Assembly (NCBI GenBank): GCA_045649025.1
Contig: JAZRPB010000010.1
Span: 40,138 to 104,137 of the forward strand
Direction of reading: 5' to 3'
Source: Ornithomonoglobus_A sp045649025
GTDB taxonomy: Bacteria; Bacillota; Clostridia; UBA1381
Length of the DNA stretch: 64,000 nucleotides
Shown: in pieces, positions 35,905 through 44,672 of the stretch
Numbering within the stretch: position 1 is the first letter of the stretch
Layout of the letters: the number at the start of each line of letters is the position of its first letter
Made by a program: the position numbers and the translations under genes
The notes under the pieces: generated by a model
Databases searched by the model: none
What the model was told of the DNA's origin: nothing
What the model saw: the letters and a program-made list of their open reading frames with translations, nothing else

Positions 35905-35926
35905 TACGTGTTTTTTTGCTTAATAA

Positions 35927-36100
35927 TTACACAAACTGGTTGCGGTTTTGGTTGTATTCATAGCCAATTGCATTAAGCTTTTTTGTGATTTCAAGCTTGT
36001 CTGCATTTAAATCATCACAAAGTACATCAAGCGAGCTATAATAATCTCTTAACTTGGTATTTATAACACTTAAAAGAATAATGGGGTCTTTTGGCAGCAT
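35927..36100 (-). CDS. DUF4250-type small protein
   Basis: A 57-residue protein beginning MLPKDPIILLSVINTKLRD and ending QNRNQFV, which I recognise as the DUF4250 family of Firmicutes. An AGAGGA site lies 6 bp before the ATG. The family has no known function; its composition suggests a small helical, soluble, possibly DNA- or protein-binding domain, but that is only an impression. It follows pfkA on the same strand after about 95 bp. It is short enough to be missed by length filters. Confidence 0.88.
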   Translation of the reverse strand: MLPKDPIILLSVINTKLRDYYSSLDVLCDDLNADKLEITKKLNAIGYEYNQNRNQFV

Positions 36101-36196
36101 AATTTTTCCTCTGTTTTCGAGTTTCTTCCTTTATTATAGTACATTGTTATACTACTTAAATTATATTATTGTTGTATAATTATATTAGTAGCCTTT

Positions 36197-37171
36197 TTAA
36201 ATAGCTAGCATCTTTGCAAGCTTTACCATTTCATCTGAAACTGTTTTAGTTTGTGTCAAACCTTCCTGAATATCTACATCTACAATTTTTGCTTCTTTTG
36301 AGCATACTATTCTGTTTTGCTTGCCTTCAAGCAACAGCTCAACTGCTTTTGCACCAAGTCTTGATGCCATTACTCTGTCACGTACGGTTGGCGTGCCACC
36401 TCTTTGAACGTGACCTAATATTGTTGCTCTCGACTCAACACCCGTTGCTTTTTCTATACGCTTTGCAAGCTCTACGGCTCCGCCAACACCCTCGGCAACA
36501 ATTACAATTGCGTGGTGCTTTCTTCTTTGCTTTGCCTCAAGAATAGGGCGAATAACATCCTTTTCAAAATCCCACTCTTTTTCGGGGATTAAAATAACGT
36601 CTGCACCCGATGCAATACCGCTTTCAAGTGCAATATAGCCTGCGTGTCTGCCCATAACCTCTATAACCGAGCATCTTTCGTGCGATTGTGAGGTGTCTCT
36701 TAATTTATCCACTGCTTCAACAACTGTGTTTAAGCAGGTATCAAAACCAACTGTATATTCTGTTGAGCTTATATCGTTATCTATTGTGCCTGGAACTGCA
36801 ATTGTTGGCAAGCCCGCCTCGCACAAATCCTTTGCACCTCTAAACGTTCCGTCACCACCAACAGCAACAAGACCGTCAAGACCAAACACTCTTGCAATGC
36901 TAACCGCCTGTTCAACGCCCTCTTTTGTTTTAAATTCAGGACAGCGTGCTGTTCTTAAAAAAGTTCCGCCCATATTTAATATTCCCGACATATCTCTTGC
37001 GGTAATCTCTCTTAATTCTCCGTGAATAAGACCGTTGTAGCCTTTTTCTATGCCGTAAACCTTTATACCGTAGTATGATGCAACTCTAACAACCGCACGT
37101 ACTGCGGCATTCATTCCTGGAGCGTCGCCTCCGCTTGTTAAAACACCAATTGTTTTTATTTCCTTCTCCAT
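36197..37171 (-). CDS. pfkA: 6-phosphofructokinase, ATP-dependent
   Basis: The committed step of glycolysis. The 324-residue protein begins MEKEIKTIGVLTSGGDAPGMN. GGDGTFRGA, with Gly at the ATP/PPi-deciding position, and PGTIDND, with Gly rather than Lys, indicate the ATP-dependent type. CSVIEVMGRHAGY and GHVQRGG are further family motifs. The frame is open 30 codons upstream, but homologues begin at the ATG at 37171, preceded by AAAGGTGAT. It belongs to the conserved whiA-dnaE-pfkA neighbourhood. Confidence 0.96.
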   Translation of the reverse strand: MEKEIKTIGVLTSGGDAPGMNAAVRAVVRVASYYGIKVYGIEKGYNGLIHGELREITARDMSGILNMGGTFLRTARCPEFKTKEGVEQAVSIARVFGLDGLVAVGGDGTFRGAKDLCEAGLPTIAVPGTIDNDISSTEYTVGFDTCLNTVVEAVDKLRDTSQSHERCSVIEVMGRHAGYIALESGIASGADVILIPEKEWDFEKDVIRPILEAKQRRKHHAIVIVAEGVGGAVELAKRIEKATGVESRATILGHVQRGGTPTVRDRVMASRLGAKAVELLLEGKQNRIVCSKEAKIVDVDIQEGLTQTKTVSDEMVKLAKMLAI

Positions 37172-37196
37172 TATATATTCATCACCTTTCCTAATA

Positions 37197-37388
37197 TCAG
37201 TTAAATAAATCATCTTCAAAAATAATGTTTTGTGCTTCCTCAAGCTCCGTATAAGGAACAAAGACCTCGTAGAAGGTTTCGTCTGATTCCCTTCTTATTA
37301 CCTTTGTTAGTATATTGTTGCTGTGTAAAAGTGAAAGCAGCTTTTTTATTTGTTCGTAATTGTGCGACACACAAACTGATAACCACAT
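37197..37388 (-). CDS. Small conserved protein between dnaE and pfkA
   Basis: A protein of 63 residues beginning MWLSVCVSHNYEQIKKLLSL and ending in an acidic tail, with FYEVFVPYTELEEAQNIIFE. This layout resembles small ferredoxin-like alpha/beta domains of the DUF2007 type, but I cannot confirm a family. A start at TTG 37394 or the longer frame from 37424 is also possible; GGAG lies upstream of both nearer starts. It sits 25 bp before pfkA and is probably co-transcribed. Confidence 0.62.
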   Translation of the reverse strand: MWLSVCVSHNYEQIKKLLSLLHSNNILTKVIRRESDETFYEVFVPYTELEEAQNIIFEDDLFN

Positions 37389-37442
37389 ATACAAAATTCT
37401 CCATTCTTTGCCCTGTATCCGCATAAATATTTAATAAATCTT

Positions 37443-37473
37443 CTCTTATCCACAGAGCAAAAGAGGATAAGAG
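37443..37473. other. Hairpin containing a DnaA-box-like nonamer
   Basis: CTCTTATCC (37443-37451) pairs with GGATAAGAG (37465-37473), downstream of dnaE. TTATCCACA at 37446-37454 is a perfect DnaA-box nonamer. One such nonamer can occur by chance in a window of this size. Confidence 0.35.
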
Positions 37474-37605
37474 CTTTTGCGGTATTAATATAAAAAGAAC
37501 TTAATATCTATACTATTTTAGCTTATTTTGTAAAAAAATGCAATCATAATATAAGAATAAAATACGGTTGTTCTTAATATTTTTTTTGTATGTTTTGTAT
37601 ATATT

Positions 37606-40600
37606 TTACTTTAATTTGACATTTTCTTCGCCAAAAATCCGCTTTAAATCGCCAATTACCGACGGATGATTATTAACAAAGAGTGCTCTTGGTACTGCAA
37701 CCTGCGTACGTGTATCCTCAAAAAACAACCTTACAGGTGTGTTGCCACCATACGGTGCAAGTGCTGTTTTTACTTCCTCCAATGCCTGCGGTGTATTCTT
37801 CTTTAGCTTTATATATAAAATCTCACCGTTTATATTGTTTACACTTCTTTTTGCATTTGCAATGGCGTCATTCACAGGCTTTACCTCCTGCACAACCACC
37901 TGAACACTGTTATCCTCTTTTATGCTTATTCTGCCGTATATAACAAGAATATTATCCTCCGATAACAGATGTGAGTATTTTTCGAGCACCTTGGGGAACA
38001 CAATACATTCCACCGAGCCGTAAACATCCTCAACCTCAACAAATGCCATTTGTGTATTACTTCTTGTGGTTTTGTTTTTTCTTGACGCAACACACGCACA
38101 AATCACGGTTTGTTCCTCGTCTTTTACCTGTGTGTTACCATTCTCGTCAGCCACAAAATCAGCAACTGTATGAGTTATTATTCCATTTAACTTTTCGGAA
38201 TATTCCTCCATTGGATGCCCCGAAAAATACATTCCTGTTGCAAGCTTTTCATTTTTTAATAAAACCTTTTTTGGAAGCTCATCTATATCGGGAAATTCCA
38301 TATCCTTACCTGCACTTGCCTCTTCATCAAAAAGCGTAATCTGCCCTGCAACGTTATCTCTGCTGTTTTTCCACGTTCCGTCAACCGCCGATTCGTACAC
38401 CATCAAAAGCTGTGAACGCTTTATACCCATTGAGTCGAAGGCACCGCTGTTTATAAGCCCCTCTAAAGCCCGTTTATTCATATCGAGCCCCACCATTCTG
38501 TCGATAAAATCGGAAAAGCCTTTAAATTCTCCTCCTTTTTCCCTTTCTCTTACAAGGTTTGCAATACAGCTTCTGCCAACATTTTTAATTGCAGTCAGTC
38601 CAAAGCGAATGGCTCCATTTTCCACACTAAAGCCCTCGCCGCTCTTGTTTACATCGGGCGGAAGTCGCTTTATGCCCATATTTACGCAATTAGCAATATA
38701 GTGATTTATTTTTGCACTGTCATCAACACTCGATATGAGCGATGCCATAAATTCAACAGGGTAAAAGGTTTTTAAATATGCCGTCTGGTATGTTACAAAC
38801 GCATACGCCGCTGCATGAGATTTGTTGAAGGCATAGTTTGCAAAATCGTTTATTTCGTCGAATATTGCAATTGCAACCTCCTCGCTTATGCCATTTTTAA
38901 TACAGCCCTTTATTTCGCCGTCGTCCGAGCCATAAATGAAGTTTTGCCTTTCAATTTTCATTGCATCGGCTTTCTTTTTGGATATTGTTCTTCGCATTGA
39001 GTCTGCCTTACCCATAGAATAGCCTGCCAGATTTCGCACAATCTCCATAACCTGCTCCTGATATACCATACATCCGTAGGTGACATCAAGCGTCTGCTCA
39101 AGTAAGGGGTGCTTATAGGTTATTTTATCGGGATTAAGCTTATTGGAAATATATCGGGGTATTTGGTCCATAGGGCCTGGACGGTAAAGTGCAATTCCCG
39201 CTATAATATCCTCTAATGAGTCGGGCTTTAGCTCCTGCATAAATGACTGCATACCCGCACTCTCCATCTGGAACACACCCTCGGTATTACCGCTTGAAAT
39301 AAGCTCAAAAACCTCTTTTCTGTTGTAGTCTATTTTATCTATATCTATTTTAATATTATGTGTTTTCTCTATTATTTTTATTGCATTTTCTATAACAGTA
39401 AGGTTACGAAGTCCCAAAAAGTCCATTTTTAAAAGACCAAGATTTTCAACCGTATCCTTTGTAAACTGTGTTGTTACAAAATTTTCCTTATTTAATGTAA
39501 GCGGAAGATAATTAACAATAGGCTCGCTTGTGATTACTACGCCTGCAGCATGAGTTGAGGCATGACGCGGCAACCCCTCAAGAGCCATAGATGTATCTAT
39601 AAGCTCCTTTGTTTGTGCATCATTATCATATGCGGTTTTTAACTCATTTGATACCTCAAGTGCTTTCTCTATTGTTATATTAAGCTCATTGGGAACAAGC
39701 TTTGCAACTCTGTCGACATCTGCATAGGGAACGTCGAGTGCACGTCCCACATCACGAATTGCAAGACGTGCCTTCATTGTACCAAAGGTTACAATTTGTG
39801 CCACCTGCTCACTTCCGTATTTGGAAACAACATAGTCTATTACCTTTTGTCTGCCCTCGGGTGCAAAGTCTATATCAATATCGGGCATAGACACACGTTC
39901 GGGATTTAAAAATCTTTCAAAAATAAGGCTATATTTTATTGGGTCTATGCTTGTGATTTCCAAGCAGTACGAAACAAGGCTTCCCGCCGCAGAGCCCCTG
40001 CCTGGACCAACCATAACATTGTTTTCTCTTGCAAAATGGATAAAGTCCCACACAATAAGGAAATAATCCACAAAGCCCATATTTTCAATAACGCCTATTT
40101 CATATTCCAAACGTTCCTTTAATTCGTCTGTTATATTATCATATCTCTTTTTAAGACCGCCACTGCACAGCTCTCTTAAATATTGCGATGCACTTTTTCC
40201 CTCGGGCACGGCATATTGCGGAAGATGACGCGACTCGAAATCGAAGTCAACATTACACATATCGGCAATTGCCACACTGTTTTTTATCGCTTGGGGTGCA
40301 AATGAAAACAGCTCACTCATTTGCTCGGGTGATTTTATATAAAATTCCTCTGTTTCAAACTTCATTCTTTCAGGGTCGTTAACGGTTCTTTCCATTTGAA
40401 TACACATTAAAACATCCTGATACTTTGCATCCTCTTTTTTTACATAGTGAGCATCGTTTGTGGCAACAAGTCCCACACCAAGCTCCTCACCAAGACGTAC
40501 AAGCTGCGGCAAAATCTGTTTTTGTTCGCTTAAACCGTGGTCTTGTATTTCTATATAATAATTTTCCCTGCCAAATATTTCTATATAATTTTGTGCACAA

Positions 40601-41067
40601 CGTTTTGCACCATCGTAGTCACCTGCTAAAAGGAGCTTTGGCAACTCGCCTGCAATACACGCACTTAAGGCAATAATCCCCTCGCTGTGCTCTTTTAAAT
40701 AGTCGTAGTCTACTCTTGGCTTATAGTAGAAGCCTTCTGTATGACCTGCACTTACAATTTTTATAAGATTTTTATAGCCTGTCTGATTTTTTGCAAGCAA
40801 AATCAAATGGCTTGTTTTATTATCTATACCATGCACCTTGTCAAAACGGCTGCGTGGTGCAACATACACCTCGCAACCGATAATAGGTTTTATACCTTGT
40901 GCCTTACATTCTCTGTAGAAATCTACCACGCCATACATAACGCCGTGGTCTGTGATGGCACACGCACTCATTCCCAATTCCTTTACACGGCTAACAAGCC
41001 TCTTGATTTGTGCTTCACCATCAAGAAGGCTGTATTCTGTATGGACGTGTAAGTGACAATAATCCAT
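37606..41067 (-). CDS. dnaE: DNA polymerase III alpha subunit DnaE
   Basis: A replicative C-family polymerase of 1153 residues. The PHP domain opens with HVHTEYSLLDG. The palm has VGPGRGSAAGSLV and PDIDIDFAPE with the metal-binding aspartates. The fingers contain HASTHAAGVVI and DFLGLRNLTV, and the tail an OB fold and C-terminal domain. No 3'-5' exonuclease domain is inserted, so this is DnaE rather than PolC; in Firmicutes it mainly extends primers on the lagging strand. ATG at 41067. R2 repeats fill the gap to whiA. Confidence 0.97.
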   Translation of the reverse strand: MDYCHLHVHTEYSLLDGEAQIKRLVSRVKELGMSACAITDHGVMYGVVDFYRECKAQGIKPIIGCEVYVAPRSRFDKVHGIDNKTSHLILLAKNQTGYKNLIKIVSAGHTEGFYYKPRVDYDYLKEHSEGIIALSACIAGELPKLLLAGDYDGAKRCAQNYIEIFGRENYYIEIQDHGLSEQKQILPQLVRLGEELGVGLVATNDAHYVKKEDAKYQDVLMCIQMERTVNDPERMKFETEEFYIKSPEQMSELFSFAPQAIKNSVAIADMCNVDFDFESRHLPQYAVPEGKSASQYLRELCSGGLKKRYDNITDELKERLEYEIGVIENMGFVDYFLIVWDFIHFARENNVMVGPGRGSAAGSLVSYCLEITSIDPIKYSLIFERFLNPERVSMPDIDIDFAPEGRQKVIDYVVSKYGSEQVAQIVTFGTMKARLAIRDVGRALDVPYADVDRVAKLVPNELNITIEKALEVSNELKTAYDNDAQTKELIDTSMALEGLPRHASTHAAGVVITSEPIVNYLPLTLNKENFVTTQFTKDTVENLGLLKMDFLGLRNLTVIENAIKIIEKTHNIKIDIDKIDYNRKEVFELISSGNTEGVFQMESAGMQSFMQELKPDSLEDIIAGIALYRPGPMDQIPRYISNKLNPDKITYKHPLLEQTLDVTYGCMVYQEQVMEIVRNLAGYSMGKADSMRRTISKKKADAMKIERQNFIYGSDDGEIKGCIKNGISEEVAIAIFDEINDFANYAFNKSHAAAYAFVTYQTAYLKTFYPVEFMASLISSVDDSAKINHYIANCVNMGIKRLPPDVNKSGEGFSVENGAIRFGLTAIKNVGRSCIANLVREREKGGEFKGFSDFIDRMVGLDMNKRALEGLINSGAFDSMGIKRSQLLMVYESAVDGTWKNSRDNVAGQITLFDEEASAGKDMEFPDIDELPKKVLLKNEKLATGMYFSGHPMEEYSEKLNGIITHTVADFVADENGNTQVKDEEQTVICACVASRKNKTTRSNTQMAFVEVEDVYGSVECIVFPKVLEKYSHLLSEDNILVIYGRISIKEDNSVQVVVQEVKPVNDAIANAKRSVNNINGEILYIKLKKNTPQALEEVKTALAPYGGNTPVRLFFEDTRTQVAVPRALFVNNHPSVIGDLKRIFGEENVKLK

Positions 41068-41086
41068 TGTTTTTATCTCCTTTATG

Positions 41087-41293
41087 CTTGATAAATTTGT
41101 GTATTTTGAGTGTTTTCTCTCATTTGCGTATAAGAAATACGCGGCATTCGTTCAAACACCCAACCTACGCAAATTTCTCTTCGCTTGTTTTTGCCTGATA
41201 ATTTTGTGTATCTTGAGTGTTTTTACTCATTTGCGTATAAGAATACGCGGCATTCGTTCAAATACCCAACCTACACAAAATTCTCTTCGCTTA
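41087..41293 (+). repeat. R2 dispersed repeat, two tandem copies
   Basis: Copies at about 41087-41187 and 41194-41293, period 108 bp. The second has perfect ends AATTTTGTGTA and TACACAAAATT; the first has AAATTTGTGTA and TACGCAAATTT, so the ends change together. Both contain TTTGCGTATAAG and the ATACGCGGCATTCGTTC core. They fill the whiA-dnaE gap. Confidence 0.87.
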
Positions 41294-41300
41294 CTTTTCC

Positions 41301-41978
41301 CTACAATTGCTCTGCAATTTGTAAAATTCTTTCCAGTCTGTGATTTACGCCCGATTTGCCAATTGGCGGGTCTACTCTTTCGCCAAGCGATTTTATGCTG
41401 TCTTCGGGATAGCGGCATCTTAATTCGCCTATTTCCTTTAGTGTGTGGGGTAATTCGTGCCATTTTCGTGCCGCTTTTATTTTCTTTATTGCATATAAAT
41501 GTTTCGATGCCGCCTTTGCAACCTTGTTGGCATTTGCATTTTCACAATTAACCTTACGGTTAATATTATTTCGCATATCCTTTTCAATCTGCACGCCAAA
41601 CAATTCAAAGGCATCGGTGTTGTCGCCCATTATGCCCAACAAGTCGGCAATCTGGGTTGCTTCCTTTATATACACAATTATGTATGTTTTTCTTTGTGTA
41701 CGCTTTGAAAAGATGTTTTTTTCTTTGAGCACGCTTTGCAGAAACTGTGCTTCTTCTTTGGTTTTTGTAATAAATTCAAGGTGATAGCCTTTTTGAGGGT
41801 CGCTTATTGAGCCGTGACCTAAAAATGCACCGCGTATATATGCGTCTGTACAACATTCCGATAAGTTCTGTGTATTAATTATTTTATGATTTTTTCCCGC
41901 TTCCTCAATAGTCTTACAATTTCTGCACCTTGCTCCCACCTCGGATAATCTTTCCTTTATTTGTGAAGAAAACGACAT
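41301..41978 (-). CDS. whiA: WhiA, shortened form lacking the first LAGLIDADG half
   Basis: WhiA is a DNA-binding protein linked to cell division in Gram-positive bacteria. This one has 225 residues instead of about 300-320. The normal beginning MSFSSQIKERL is followed after a short Cys-containing linker (CRNC near residue 18) by ECCTDAYIRGAFLGHG, which in full-length WhiA comes after residue 110 or so. The second LAGLIDADG-type half and the C-terminal HTH (SIKSLGERV, IGKSGVNHRL) are intact. Thus the WhiA_N domain is missing without any frameshift. It lies 12 bp after murB; the usual rapZ and yvcK genes are not between them. Confidence 0.88.
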   Translation of the reverse strand: MSFSSQIKERLSEVGARCRNCKTIEEAGKNHKIINTQNLSECCTDAYIRGAFLGHGSISDPQKGYHLEFITKTKEEAQFLQSVLKEKNIFSKRTQRKTYIIVYIKEATQIADLLGIMGDNTDAFELFGVQIEKDMRNNINRKVNCENANANKVAKAASKHLYAIKKIKAARKWHELPHTLKEIGELRCRYPEDSIKSLGERVDPPIGKSGVNHRLERILQIAEQL

Positions 41979-41990
41979 ATTCTTCTCCTT

Positions 41991-42884
41991 TTATTTTGTT
42001 ATTTTAACTTCAGGCTCGAGCATTACGCCAAATTTTTCAAATACTGTCTTTTGAATATGCTCAATAAGTGCCACAACATCCTCTGCTGTTGCACCGCCTG
42101 TATTCACAACAAAGCCCGCGTGCTTTTCGCTCACCTGTGCACCGCCTATGCTAAAGCCCATAAGGTCGCAATCCTGTATAAGCTTTCCTGCAAAATAGCC
42201 CTGCGGACGCTTAAAGGTGGAGCCTGCCGACGGCATTTCTATGGGTTGCTTTTCGTTACGTTTTTTTGTGTATTCGCTCATTTTTTGCTTTATTTCGTTA
42301 TACTCGCCTTTTTGTAGCACAAGTGTTGCACCAATTATTATTGCACCGTTTTGTTGAAAAATGCTGTGGCGGTATCCAAGCTGTGCATCTTCTACACTCA
42401 TTGTTTTTATTTCGCCGTCTTTATCAATATAATCAATGCTTGTAACCACGTCTTTTATTTCTGTGCCGTATGCACCCGCATTCATAAAAATTGCACCGCC
42501 AAGCGTGCCAGGTATGCCAGATAGAGCCTCAAAGCCTGTTAGTGATGCGTTTAAAAGCTTTGATGCAAGCTTTGAAAGCAAAATGCCTGCTGTTGCAACA
42601 ACAGTGTTACCATCTATTGTGCACTCACCGAAGCTTTTTGAGAGCTGTATCACAACACCCCTTATTCCGTCGTCGCTAACAAGAAGATTTGAGCCGTTGC
42701 CCATTACCATAAATGGAATATTGTTTTCCTTGCAAAAGGATATGGTGTTTTTTAATTCGTCAACATTATTAACACTAATAAAGCAATCTGCCTTTCCGCC
42801 AATGCGGAAGGAGGTATGCTTTTTCATTTCTTCATCAAAAATTGCATTGGGTATTATATTGGTTATTTCTTTTAATACTGACAT
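41991..42884 (-). CDS. murB: UDP-N-acetylenolpyruvoylglucosamine reductase
   Basis: MurB, an FAD enzyme, completes UDP-MurNAc synthesis using NADPH. The 297-residue protein from MSVLKEI has KKHTSFRIGGKADCF, the FAD-binding GNGSNLLVSD and SGIPGTLGGAIFMNAGAYG, and the catalytic Ser in AGSTFKRP. AAAGGA lies 11 bp upstream of the ATG at 42884; the frame is open to 42959 through an R3-type repeat border. It follows hprK and precedes whiA. Confidence 0.95.
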   Translation of the reverse strand: MSVLKEITNIIPNAIFDEEMKKHTSFRIGGKADCFISVNNVDELKNTISFCKENNIPFMVMGNGSNLLVSDDGIRGVVIQLSKSFGECTIDGNTVVATAGILLSKLASKLLNASLTGFEALSGIPGTLGGAIFMNAGAYGTEIKDVVTSIDYIDKDGEIKTMSVEDAQLGYRHSIFQQNGAIIIGATLVLQKGEYNEIKQKMSEYTKKRNEKQPIEMPSAGSTFKRPQGYFAGKLIQDCDLMGFSIGGAQVSEKHAGFVVNTGGATAEDVVALIEHIQKTVFEKFGVMLEPEVKITK

Positions 42885-42945
42885 TAATAAAAAATCCTTT
42901 CTAATAGGAGATTGGCGTCTTAAAAAATGTTTAAAACAATGAAAT

Positions 42946-43000
42946 TGTAGGGAATGCATTTATGCATTCCATTGCCAAACGGATAAATCCGTTCCCTACA
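42946..43000 (+). repeat. R3 repeat, long double-hairpin form
   Basis: TGTAGGGAA at 42946 and TTCCCTACA ending at 43000 are mutually complementary. Between them lie GGAATGCAT/ATGCATTCC and CGGAT/ATCCG hairpins, giving a three-way, cruciform-like structure. Confidence 0.78.
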
Positions 43001-43007
43001 TTAAGAC

Positions 43008-43108
43008 GCAGAGAATTTTCGTGTAGGTTGCGTGTTTAAACGAACGCCGCGTATTTTCTATACGCAAGCGAGCGAAAACACGTAAGATACCAAAAAATTA
43101 TCAAGTCG
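43008..43108 (-). repeat. R2 dispersed repeat, diverged copy
   Basis: The reverse complement reads ACTTGATAATTTT, then GCGTATAGAAAATACGCGGCGTTCG, in the same order as the copies at 41087-41293 and 18006-18210 (shown here only in part). The hprK stop codon TGA is part of the repeat's TTGATAA edge. Confidence 0.75.
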
Positions 43109-44045
43109 ACTTCATTTGCTCTTCTATTTGTTGCATCAACCTATTATTTAGCTCAACTGCGGCATTGTAGCCCATACGCTTTTGACGGTTGTTCATTGCT
43201 GCTACTTCAATAATTACGGCAAGGTTTCTGCCAAGCTTTACGGGAATGGTGAGGGATGGAATGTTTATACCCATAATGTTGGTAAATTCGTCGACCATAC
43301 CAAGACGGTCGTATTGCTTGCCCTCCTCCCATGGCTCTAAATGGATTATGAGGTTGATGTTTTCGGTGTCTTTTACTGCACCTATACCAAAAATTTGCTT
43401 TACATCTATTATTCCTATACCGCGAAGCTCCACAAAATGCCTTATAATTTCGGGAGATGAGGCAACAAGCGTTTTATTTGAAACCTTTTTTATTTCAACC
43501 GCATCGTCGGCAACAAGACGGTGACCTCTTTTTACAAGCTCTATTGCCGCCTCGCTCTTTCCTACTCCGCTTTCACCCAAAATCAAAATACCCTCGCCGT
43601 ATACCTCAACAAGCACGCCATGACGTGTGCGTCTGGGTGCAATCTGCACATTTAAAAAGCTTATAATAGCACTCATAAATGACGAGGTAACATCCTCTGT
43701 TCGTAAAAGTGCAATATTATTCTTCTCGGCATACTCAAGCATTTCGGGATATAGCTGCAAGCCTCTTGTTATAAGAAGTGCAGGAAACTTAAGAGCGAAA
43801 TATTTATCGAGTGCCTCTCTTCTGTCTTCAACTGCAAAGCCTTCTAAAAATGTAAATTCCGACCTGCCCATAATTTGCAGACGGTTAGAGTCAAAATTAT
43901 CTAAAAATCCCGCAAGCTGTAAGCCAGGACGGTTTATATCCGAGCTTGATATAAGTATTTGGTCTATGTTAGTAGGCTCATAAAGAACCTCCATTTCAAA
44001 TTCATCTATTATTTTTGTAAGAGGTATTGTGTAAATATCTTGCAT
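43101..44045 (-). CDS. hprK: HPr kinase/phosphorylase
   Basis: HprK phosphorylates HPr on Ser46 in response to sugars and removes the group when phosphate is high; this drives CcpA-dependent carbon control. The 314-residue protein has GESGVGKSEAA (P-loop) near residue 155, the VADDAVEI acid and the RGIGIIDV signature. The N-terminal domain is normal. GAAAGGG precedes the ATG. Its last codons lie at the edge of an R2 repeat. It heads the leftward hprK-murB-whiA-dnaE-pfkA series. Confidence 0.96.
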   Translation of the reverse strand: MQDIYTIPLTKIIDEFEMEVLYEPTNIDQILISSSDINRPGLQLAGFLDNFDSNRLQIMGRSEFTFLEGFAVEDRREALDKYFALKFPALLITRGLQLYPEMLEYAEKNNIALLRTEDVTSSFMSAIISFLNVQIAPRRTRHGVLVEVYGEGILILGESGVGKSEAAIELVKRGHRLVADDAVEIKKVSNKTLVASSPEIIRHFVELRGIGIIDVKQIFGIGAVKDTENINLIIHLEPWEEGKQYDRLGMVDEFTNIMGINIPSLTIPVKLGRNLAVIIEVAAMNNRQKRMGYNAAVELNNRLMQQIEEQMKST

Positions 44046-44239
44046 TGCTTTTTTACAACCCTTTCTTATAAATATTTATACATACAGTTATTGTATCACA
44101 TATTTATTAATATTTCAATAATTTTGAAAAAACTGACACTTTTTCTTGCTACAAATTAATATATTTAATGAAATTATTGCGATTTTTTTGTGTAAAATAA
44201 AAAAAAAGAAGTTTTTTCAAAAAATTTCTTTAAAAACTA

Positions 44240-44268
44240 TTGCAAATTTCAAATTATTGTGTTACAAT
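44240..44268 (+). promoter_or_regulatory. rpmB promoter
   Basis: TTGCAA (44240-44245), 17 bp, TACAAT (44263-44268). A TTGCAG/CTGCAA hairpin lies in the leader, just before the AAGGAGG site. The rest of the 44046-44334 gap is A+T-rich and empty. Confidence 0.7.
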
Positions 44269-44334
44269 AATGTGTGTTGTTTTACGAGTTGCAGAAATTA
44301 TTGTCTGCAAAGTTAATAAGGAGGTGTATTTAGA

Positions 44335-44523
44335 ATGGCTAAATGCGAGATTTGCGGAAAGGGTGTTTCTTTCGGCATAAAAGTTTCTCACTCACACAGA
44401 AGATCAAACAGAACATGGAAGCCTAACATTAGAAAGGTAAGAGCTGTTGTTAACGGTTCAGTTAAATCTGTTAATGTTTGCACTCGCTGCCTTCGTTCCG
44501 GAAAGGTTCAACGTGCAGTTTGA
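44335..44523 (+). CDS. rpmB: 50S ribosomal protein L28
   Basis: A 62-residue ribosomal protein with the N-terminal MAKCEICGKG and the C-terminal CTRCLRSGKV: four Cys, so it is the zinc-binding form. SHSHRRSNRTWKPN is the family core. AAGGAGG precedes the ATG. It is monocistronic with its own promoter and terminator. Confidence 0.97.
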   Translation: MAKCEICGKGVSFGIKVSHSHRRSNRTWKPNIRKVRAVVNGSVKSVNVCTRCLRSGKVQRAV

Positions 44524-44543
44524 TTTTATAAGAGATTAAGTAG

Positions 44544-44579
44544 CAGCTTGCAAGCATAGTTTTCGCAAGCTGTTTTTTT
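44544..44579 (+). terminator. rpmB terminator
   Basis: CAGCTTGC (44544-44551) pairs with GCAAGCTG (44565-44572), followed by seven T. Confidence 0.9.
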
Positions 44580-44672
44580 CTTAAATGAGTACATATTTGC
44601 TACGCACCCCGCTTCGGGGGCAGATAAGATGACCAATTATATTCTGTTTTGGTCACAAGGGAGGTGTATCGC

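Noticed and set aside
44585..44660. Riboswitch or attenuator before murA
   Set aside because: There are two small hairpins (CCCCG/CGGGG and GACCAA/TTGGTC), but no known aptamer motif and no T run.
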